From assembly GCF_000153025.1 (NCBI RefSeq), contig NZ_CH672429.1, forward strand, positions 1,599,070-1,663,069: DNA of 64,000 bases. Reading direction: 5' to 3'. Position 1 is the first letter of the stretch. Each line of letters opens with the position of its first letter. Positions 58,639 to 64,000 of this stretch are shown here, in pieces. Below the pieces are notes generated by a model, which saw only the letters and a program-made list of their open reading frames with translations, did not search any database and was not told where the DNA came from. The stretch comes from Marinomonas sp. MED121. GTDB lineage: Bacteria; Pseudomonadota; Gammaproteobacteria; Pseudomonadales; Marinomonadaceae. Position numbers and translations under genes: made by a program.

Positions 58639-59565
58639 TTAAGTACTTTTTCTTAAATGCTTGTTCTTCAATACTGAGGGCCCACTATCACTCGCTTGCT
58701 TCTTGTTAATCAATAAAATGGCAACAAGAATCAAAGCAGTTGCAAACACCTCATATAAACCTATTGCTTCACCTAAAAAAGCCCCTATCACTAAAGCAAC
58801 CACAGGAGGAATATAAGTCACAGACGAGGCGACTACCGCCCCAGACTTAGCAATAATAAAATAGTAAATAAGGTAGGCTAGCCCAGTACCAAGCAAGCCT
58901 AAACCAATGATTAAACCTAAGCTTGCATGTAGATCACCCGCTATCTGGCTAATACCCTGAAAAGGCGTAATGATACTTAGCATAATTAGACTTAACGCTA
59001 GCTGATAAGTAGTGAGTGCTGCAGCCGGAATATTTAAAGGCAATATATAACGTTTAGCGTAAATAAAAGAAGCACCCACACTTACTGAGCCAAGCGTCAT
59101 ATAAAGTACGCCTTCCAAATTAGTTGCGCCAATATCACCGGCAAAAGGCTTAGCGATTAGGACAACTCCAGTTAAACCAGAAAGCAGCCCTAACACTCGC
59201 ATTAGGCTGGCTTTTTCTTCGGCCAGAAATAAGACGCTAAACAAGAGAGCAAAAAGTGGAATAGTGCCACTTAAAGCGCCTGCGATACCCGAAGGTAATA
59301 ATGAAGCCCCTTTGGCAAAACTAAAGTAATACACGCTGGTTGCTAACAAAGACATAACCACAAAGTGAGGCAGATGCTTTAAGTGAGCACGCTTTAGTAC
59401 TCCTAAAAAGTAGGCATAAATAAACACAGGCGCAAAGCCAAATGCCACTCGTAAAAAGACAATTTGCAACGGGCTAAGGTACTCAGCGGCCATCTTCATA
59501 TAAATAAAATTACTGCCCCAAACGATACCAAGGAGCCAAAACGCCATTAGGGGTAAATACTTCAT
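58639..59565 (-). CDS. EamA/DMT-superfamily transporter
   Basis: The 308-residue integral membrane protein has ten predicted helices in two EamA repeats (VWGSNFIYMKMAAEYLSPLQIVFLRV in the first; LEGVLYMTLGSVSVGASFIYAKRY at the start of the second). The family exports amino acids, metabolites or drugs; the substrate is not readable here. It is divergent from the LysR gene at 59730, which probably regulates it. Confidence 0.9.
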   Translation of the reverse strand: MKYLPLMAFWLLGIVWGSNFIYMKMAAEYLSPLQIVFLRVAFGFAPVFIYAYFLGVLKRAHLKHLPHFVVMSLLATSVYYFSFAKGASLLPSGIAGALSGTIPLFALLFSVLFLAEEKASLMRVLGLLSGLTGVVLIAKPFAGDIGATNLEGVLYMTLGSVSVGASFIYAKRYILPLNIPAAALTTYQLALSLIMLSIITPFQGISQIAGDLHASLGLIIGLGLLGTGLAYLIYYFIIAKSGAVVASSVTYIPPVVALVIGAFLGEAIGLYEVFATALILVAILLINKKQASDSGPSVLKNKHLRKST

Positions 59566-59729
59566 TTTTTCTAACCTTACAATGAAAGAGACTCAAACAC
59601 TTTGCGCCTCTAAATACTTTCTTCATTATTGAGTTTAAGCACCTAAATACAAACGATTTATTTTGCTCTATAGAATAGATAAACTATCGTATATAAGTAT
59701 TCTAATGACAGCGTTTAAAAAGAGCCTTT

Positions 59730-60629
59730 ATGCAAAAGCCACTTCCTCCCCTAAATGCCCTGATTGCTTTTGAAGCTTCCGTGCGTTTTGCCAGCTTTAA
59801 ACTGGCCGCCCAAGAGCTTCACATCACCCCGGGCGCCGTATCTCAGCAAGTAAAGAAGTTAGAAGATTGGCTAGGCTATGCTCTCTTTGACCGCCAAATT
59901 AGACAGCTAGTGGTAACAGACAAAGGATTGACTTATTTCGCCCAAATCGCCCCAGCCTTGGAACAAATTTGCGCCGCGAGCCAAAGCCATAAAACAGACA
60001 CCTCTAATTGCGTTTATTTGTCTCTTACTCAAACCTTAGCAGCCAAATGGCTAAGCCCTAGGCTGAGCACCTTCATGACCAAATATCCCGACATAGAAGT
60101 ACATATCAATGCCTCAAACAAGACAGTCGATTTTCAAAATGAAAACGTAGATTTAGCCTTACGTCACTTTGATGGCAAAGATAAAAAGCTGAATATCCAG
60201 CTCATACTTAATGATGAGATTCGGCTATTTTGTACACCAGACTACCTCTCGAAACACCATATCGATACTGTGAACCACCTTGATAAAGCAACCCTAATTG
60301 TCAACACGCTACACCCTTGCTGGGATGAATGGTTAGATAGCTTTAGTAAGATTAATCAAGACACAAGACAAGCTATTCCAAAGATACACTTTGACCAAAC
60401 CTTGTTAGCTATCGATGCCGCTAAACATGGCCAAGGCGTTGTTTTAAGTAACCGATCATTAGTACAAAAAGAGTTAGAGCAGAAGGAATTGATTGAGCCC
60501 TTTGGTCATTGTCTTGCCAACAATAAGAACTTCTATCTCGTTCATCCTAAGCAAACAAAACTCAGCCCAGCGGCACAAGAACTAAAGGCTTGGCTACTAG
60601 ATGAGTTTGAACAATCGAGACACATTTGA
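59730..60629 (+). CDS. LysR-family transcriptional regulator (GcvA-like)
   Basis: The 299-residue regulator has an N-terminal winged helix-turn-helix (about 5-65; LNALIAFEASVRFASFKLAAQELHITPGAVSQQVKKLEDWLG), the form typical of GcvA-like LysR proteins. The C-terminal substrate-binding domain covers about 90-295. It is transcribed away from the EamA gene across 164 bases and likely controls it. Confidence 0.92.
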   Translation: MQKPLPPLNALIAFEASVRFASFKLAAQELHITPGAVSQQVKKLEDWLGYALFDRQIRQLVVTDKGLTYFAQIAPALEQICAASQSHKTDTSNCVYLSLTQTLAAKWLSPRLSTFMTKYPDIEVHINASNKTVDFQNENVDLALRHFDGKDKKLNIQLILNDEIRLFCTPDYLSKHHIDTVNHLDKATLIVNTLHPCWDEWLDSFSKINQDTRQAIPKIHFDQTLLAIDAAKHGQGVVLSNRSLVQKELEQKELIEPFGHCLANNKNFYLVHPKQTKLSPAAQELKAWLLDEFEQSRHI

Positions 60630-60640
60630 TAGATAAGAGG

Positions 60641-60680
60641 AAAAATGACTGTCAAAGCGTAAATCAGCTCTGACAGCCAT
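60641..60680 (-). terminator. pgpA terminator
   Basis: On the minus strand AUGGCUGUCA pairs with UGACAGUCAU using one G-U wobble and is followed by UUUUU. It begins five bases past the pgpA stop and lies between the convergent lysR and pgpA genes. Confidence 0.7.
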
Positions 60681-60685
60681 CAGGA

Positions 60686-61165
60686 TCAAAGCCCCATTTG
60701 AATTAGACCTTGTAAGGCAGCGAAAGCAAGAATGCCAGCTAGAACATCATCTATCATGATGCCAAAACCACCATGTACATGCTTATCGACCCAGGAGATA
60801 GGCCAAGGCTTTAAAATATCGAAAATTCGGAATAAGACAAAACCGACGATTATGTATAACCAGCCAGCGGGCGCTAAAAACATGGTAATCCAATAACCCA
60901 CAAACTCATCCCAGACGATACCTGGATGGTCGTGTACACCTAAGTCCTTACTGGTTTTATCGCAAAGATAAACACCGACAATAAAACTGGCTAATAAGAG
61001 CCAAAAATAAAGCTGATAATCTAGATTTTGCATTAATAAATAAACAGGAATCGCCGCGAGCGTACCAAAAGTACCCGGCGCCTTATCAACCGTACCCGAC
61101 CCACAACCAAATGCGAGAAAATGAATTGGATTGCGCCATACGGACTTAGGAACATCATTTGCCAT
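60686..61165 (-). CDS. pgpA: Phosphatidylglycerophosphatase A
   Basis: PgpA dephosphorylates phosphatidylglycerophosphate to phosphatidylglycerol in the inner membrane. The 159-residue protein has the family motif GCGSGTVDKAPGTFGTLAAI, the KTSKDLGVHDHPGIVWDEFVGYWITM acidic/His cluster and the FRIFDILKPWPISWVDKHVHGGFGIMIDDVLAG segment. Length is close to E. coli PgpA. It lies 100 bases after thiL on the same strand, as in the usual nusB-thiL-pgpA order. Confidence 0.95.
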   Translation of the reverse strand: MANDVPKSVWRNPIHFLAFGCGSGTVDKAPGTFGTLAAIPVYLLMQNLDYQLYFWLLLASFIVGVYLCDKTSKDLGVHDHPGIVWDEFVGYWITMFLAPAGWLYIIVGFVLFRIFDILKPWPISWVDKHVHGGFGIMIDDVLAGILAFAALQGLIQMGL

Positions 61166-61265
61166 TTATTCTTTACCTTAAAAAGTGATCAGTATTTTTA
61201 ATTTCTTTTTATTCGTGTCTTTTTTATTCATGTCATGCTTATCCACACGTGAAGCTTGGGCAAGC

Positions 61266-62216
61266 CTAGAAATGCTGCCACCCCTCAAACTCACCCTCAT
61301 AACCCTCTACAACAAAACCAGAATCCGTGATCTGGCCAATTTTTTTACAAGGTAAATGCAAGGTTTGTGTGATTAAAGCAATCTCTTCACGTGCAGATTC
61401 AGGCGCAGTAAAGCAGAGTTCATAATCATCCCCTCCCGTTAAAGCTAATGTGAGAGCAGAGTCTGGTTGCCATTGTAATAAGGCCTCAGACACAGGGATT
61501 AAACCTGCATCGATTTGTGCACCGACAGAAGAGGCTTTAAGAATGTGATGAATATCTTGCACCAAACCATCTGAGACATCTAACATGCTAGAGACCACAC
61601 GCTTTAGTGCCATTGCAGCAATAAGACGTGACTCTGGGCGCCAATAAGCATCATAAAAATGCTCATATATATCACCTTTAACCATGATCTCCCCTGTCAT
61701 AATAGGCACGGCAGCAGCGGCATCGCCTAAAACACCAGTCACATAAATATCATCACCTTGTTTTGCACCCGCACGGCTGATGGCAAATTCTGGTTCAATA
61801 TAACCATGAACTTGTAAGCTAATGGTTAATGGCCCTTTGGTAGTATCACCACCAACAAGCACCAAACCGATAGGTTCAGCCAATTCGGCCATACCTTGAG
61901 CAAAAGCAGATAACCATTGAGGATCAGAGTCAGGTAAGGTCAGGCCTAATGTAAAAAAGGCGGGCTTAGCCCCCATAGCGGCAAGGTCACTCACGCAAGT
62001 TGCAACCGCGCGATAACCTATAGCTGCAGGGTCCGCATCAAAAGGGAAGTGACGCCCTTCAACCAGAGTATCCATTGAAAAAACAAGATGCTGCCCCGCT
62101 GGCACTTGGACTTGAGCACAGTCATCCCCTATCCCTAACACCAGATCTTGGCGACCTTCTATACTTGCCATACTGGCATTTTTAAAAATATTCTCGATTA
62201 ACTCAAATTCTTTCAC
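61266..62216 (-). CDS. thiL: Thiamine-monophosphate kinase
   Basis: ThiL phosphorylates thiamine monophosphate to the active diphosphate. The 316-residue protein has the ATP/metal sites GIGDDCAQV and MDTLVEGRHFPFD, the ATCVSDLAAMGAKP segment and GGDDYELCF near the C terminus. Normally it directly follows nusB; here the DM13 gene, on the opposite strand, lies between them. Confidence 0.95.
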   Translation of the reverse strand: MKEFELIENIFKNASMASIEGRQDLVLGIGDDCAQVQVPAGQHLVFSMDTLVEGRHFPFDADPAAIGYRAVATCVSDLAAMGAKPAFFTLGLTLPDSDPQWLSAFAQGMAELAEPIGLVLVGGDTTKGPLTISLQVHGYIEPEFAISRAGAKQGDDIYVTGVLGDAAAAVPIMTGEIMVKGDIYEHFYDAYWRPESRLIAAMALKRVVSSMLDVSDGLVQDIHHILKASSVGAQIDAGLIPVSEALLQWQPDSALTLALTGGDDYELCFTAPESAREEIALITQTLHLPCKKIGQITDSGFVVEGYEGEFEGWQHF

Positions 62217-62445
62217 TCATGCCACCTAAAGATCGAGTCTATCAATGCACTTGACCAGATAAAAATTCAACATGCAGTATATTTTCTTTGAACCTAATTA
62301 ACACCCTTTGTCATGCTTAAATTGATGCGAATAAATTGAGCCAAGCCAAGATAAGTCAATAAACGTAGGCAATGAAGGAACATTTTTGCAATTTAAGCGT
62401 CAGATAAATTAATTAGGAAATTAGCGATTAATTTAAGAGGTGAGT

Positions 62446-62859
62446 GTGAAGCATTTAATTCTAAGTTTTATTCTGTTATTGGGTTTTACATCCGTCAATG
62501 CCGCAGACAAGGTGCTTTTTTGGGGAGAACTGGAAGCCGATTTTAGTTCCTGGGGGTCTGATGCGGTCGAAGGAGATTGGCGCATAAGCGAAAGGGGTGG
62601 CAAACAATACATTCAACTACTAGACAATTTTGAAGCTAAGGAAGGTCCAGATGTTAAAATTTTCTTATCCAAGCAAGATGCCGCTAGTGTCAATGGCAAT
62701 AACGCCACGGATGATGCGGTGTTTATCTCTTTAGTGAGTACCTTTGAAGGTGGTAGTGAGTATGAAATCCCTGCGGGTATTAATCTAAATAGCTTTAAGT
62801 CTCTAATATTTCACTGCGAAGCCTACAGCAAACTATGGGGCACTAGCCAAATACGCTAA
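62446..62859 (+). CDS. Secreted DM13-domain protein
   Basis: The 137-residue exported protein has a signal peptide (HLILSFILLLGFTSVNAAD, cleavage after NAA or NA) and a DM13 domain (about 45-137: RGGKQYIQLLDNFEAKEGPDVKIFLS; YEIPAGINLNSFKSLIFHCEAYSKLWG). DM13 domains are proposed to take part in redox chemistry through a conserved Cys, here in FHCEAYS. GTG codons at 62440 and 62446 are in frame; the GAGG at 62437-62440 gives correct spacing only for 62446. It is inserted between thiL and nusB on the opposite strand. Confidence 0.87.
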   Translation: MKHLILSFILLLGFTSVNAADKVLFWGELEADFSSWGSDAVEGDWRISERGGKQYIQLLDNFEAKEGPDVKIFLSKQDAASVNGNNATDDAVFISLVSTFEGGSEYEIPAGINLNSFKSLIFHCEAYSKLWGTSQIR

Positions 62860-62880
62860 TGCGACATAGGTAAAAAGCAT

Positions 62881-62917
62881 AAAAAAAGCCCCTATTGCGA
62901 GCAATAGGGGCTTTTTA
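62881..62917. terminator. Bidirectional terminator between DM13 gene and nusB
   Basis: AAAAAAGCCCCTATTGC and GCAATAGGGGCTTTTT form a 15-16-bp stem with a very short loop (GA) and strong A/T flanks. It serves both the DM13 gene and nusB. Confidence 0.9.
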
Positions 62918-62939
62918 ACGCGTCGCTTATTAAGTAGGT

Positions 62940-63443
62940 TTACTTATTCGCTCGACGCGCTGCAATCTCTTCACGACGTACTCTTTGCGCTAGTTTGTCT
63001 AAAATACCATTCACGTATTTATGACTTTCAGATGCGCCAAAAGACTTCGCAAGCTCAACCGATTCATTAATGGCGACACGATATGGCACGTCTAAACGCT
63101 CAGCCAATTCGTAAGAACCAATACGAAGCGTCGCTAATTCAATCGGATCTAGCTCAGCTAGCGGGCGATCTAGTAGCTCTTCAAACAAATCATCCAAACT
63201 TTTAGCTTTTGCTGTCACACCTTGAAGTAATTCGCGAAAATATGCTTTATCACAAGTGCCAAGATCGTGGTCGACAGCAAATTGCGCTTCAATTTCATTT
63301 ACTGGAGCGTGGTTCATTTGCCATTGATAAACAGCTTGTAATGCGAAGCTACGGGCTGCACTACGTAATTGAGAACGTGAAGGCTTCTTCGCTTTACGCT
63401 TAGGCTGCTTTTTCTGTTCAGATGTTTTATCCACTTCGCTCAT
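62940..63443 (-). CDS. nusB: Transcription antitermination factor NusB
   Basis: NusB binds boxA RNA with NusE (S10) for rRNA antitermination. The 167-residue protein has a basic N-terminal extension of about 25 residues (KTSEQKKQPKRKAKKPSRSQL) before the all-helical NusB domain (RSFALQAVYQWQMN; ELLDRPLAELDPIELATLRIGSYEL; VAINESVELAKSFGASESHKYVNGILDKLA). The usual upstream ribH gene is absent; the window instead shows the end of ribD 250 bases upstream. Confidence 0.95.
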   Translation of the reverse strand: MSEVDKTSEQKKQPKRKAKKPSRSQLRSAARSFALQAVYQWQMNHAPVNEIEAQFAVDHDLGTCDKAYFRELLQGVTAKAKSLDDLFEELLDRPLAELDPIELATLRIGSYELAERLDVPYRVAINESVELAKSFGASESHKYVNGILDKLAQRVRREEIAARRANK

Positions 63444-63581
63444 TTTTGCCTCAATATTGCAAATAGATGTATGCCTAACGCTTTAAATTGAAAGCGAGGT
63501 CTACATCAATACTTGTCTTAGTCTATTCGATTTTTCTGTTTGTGCTGCAAGAATTCACAGCCCAAGAAAGAAGATGGGCGA

Positions 63582-63650
63582 TTGTAGCAATTTTCATCAG
63601 ACATTTCTTGGAAAATTGCTACAAAAAACGATAAATCTGAGCAGATTTAT
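63582..63650 (-). other. Two inverted repeats between ribD and nusB
   Basis: TTGTAGCAATTTTC (63582-63595) is perfectly complementary to GAAAATTGCTACAA (63611-63624). ATAAATCTG and CAGATTTAT flank two bases at 63631-63650. The second, on the minus strand, is followed by CGTTTTTT and may end the ribD transcript; the first may be the base of a nusB leader structure or an operator. I cannot assign either with confidence. Confidence 0.5.
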
Positions 63651-63689
63651 GAATATTTTTTAGCCAGCAGATTCAGAGCCCGAATCAAG

Positions 63690-64000
63690 CTAGTCCTCAC
63701 CGTCATCATCTTCATAACAAGGTTTAAGGGTTAATTTAATGTCTTTACCTAGCTGACTCAAATTCACCATCTCAAAATCAACCGCTTGTGCCATTGAATC
63801 TAAAGGTAACTGCATCAAAGGGCGGGCATTTGAACCCAGTAGCTTAGGTGCCATATAAAGCACAACTTCATCCACCAGTCCCTCTTGTAAAAAAGCACCC
63901 GCTAATACGGCACCGGTTTCCACTAAGACTTCATTAATCCCTTGATCTGCCAAGGTTTCCATGGAAACCACCAGATCAATTCCCCCTTCTTCTGCCGCTT
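63690..64000 (-). CDS. ribD: Riboflavin biosynthesis protein RibD, C-terminal part (runs off right edge)
   Basis: This is the last 103 or so codons of a RibD-type protein, the C-terminal reductase domain (5-amino-6-ribosylaminouracil reductase). The segment GINEVLVETGAVLAGAFLQEGLVDEVVLYMAPKLLG is typical, and the frame continues open to the window edge (AAEEGGIDLVVSMETLADQ). An internal GTG at 63971 is only a methionine-like codon inside the gene. The acidic tail YEDDDGED is unusual but plausible. The deaminase half lies beyond the window. Confidence 0.9.
   Translation of the reverse strand, partial: AAEEGGIDLVVSMETLADQGINEVLVETGAVLAGAFLQEGLVDEVVLYMAPKLLGSNARPLMQLPLDSMAQAVDFEMVNLSQLGKDIKLTLKPCYEDDDGED

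Noticed and set aside
63444..63689. Possible FMN riboswitch between ribD and nusB.
   Set aside because: The conserved RFN-element blocks are not present on either strand; only simple inverted repeats are seen.

Overview
The window is a chromosomal segment of a marine-type gammaproteobacterium, most likely an Oceanospirillaceae member close to Marinomonas. This rests on the 16S rRNA 5' portion at the left edge, the AT-leaning base composition, and Pseudomonas-like gene order in several blocks (carA-carB-greA; aminotransferase-dksA-gluQ-cbrB-pcnB-folK-panB-panC-pgi). The species call comes from recalled sequence similarity, not from a search. I see no insertion sequence, prophage, CRISPR array or tRNA gene.

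Layout. 1-1000: 5' part of a 16S rRNA gene on the minus strand, with its boxA leader and promoter. 1.1-6.5 kb: purL, tadA, a CBS-pair protein and a cold-shock protein. 6.5-14.2 kb: an iron-siderophore block (TonB receptor, FhuF-like reductase, FhuC, FhuD, fused FhuB, and an AraC/GyrI-type regulator) with two Fur-box-like sites. 14.2-22.1 kb: valS, an acidic protein of unknown function, pepA, the divergent lptFG pair and an RDD protein. 22.2-32.2 kb: the region syntenic with the Pseudomonas cbrAB-crcZ neighbourhood. 32.4-35.3 kb: an H-NOX sensor, its histidine kinase and a REC-PAS-PAS protein. 35.5-41.8 kb: greA, carB, carA, a DJ-1 protein and rimI. 41.8-47.1 kb: a TetR-linked operon (MMPL/RND transporter, LolA-like protein, outer-membrane protein). 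47.2-49.7 kb: a HolD-like protein and leuA. 50.0-53.9 kb: a cobalamin riboswitch followed by a CbiM-like protein and BtuD/F/C-like transporter genes. 54-57 kb: a lipoprotein, an amino-acid ABC binding protein and permease, and yehS. 57.1-60.6 kb: NfeD/SPFH pair, EamA exporter and LysR regulator. 60.7-64 kb: pgpA, thiL, a DM13 protein, nusB and the 3' end of ribD.

The standout is between the sigma-54 activator gene (24952-26358) and pcnB (26862). A well-formed -24/-12 promoter at 26460-26475 precedes a noncoding stretch with repeated A-rich AANAANAA motifs, two displayed in hairpin loops, closed by a perfect 14-bp inverted repeat and a T-rich tract. By position, promoter and motif content it looks like a CrcZ-type Hfq/Crc-sequestering small RNA. 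The activator occupies the cbrB position, but its receiver domain has lost the conserved residues and no cbrA kinase gene is present, so a CbrB-CrcZ branch may be running without its usual phosphorelay.

Other points of interest: a terminator-like hairpin directly in front of carA; a 16-bp palindrome over the putative carA start site; triple direct repeats over the MMPL operon promoter; a lone CbiM-like gene sharing a B12 riboswitch with a BtuCDF-type transporter; and an H-NOX protein with an apparent Cys/His zinc site.
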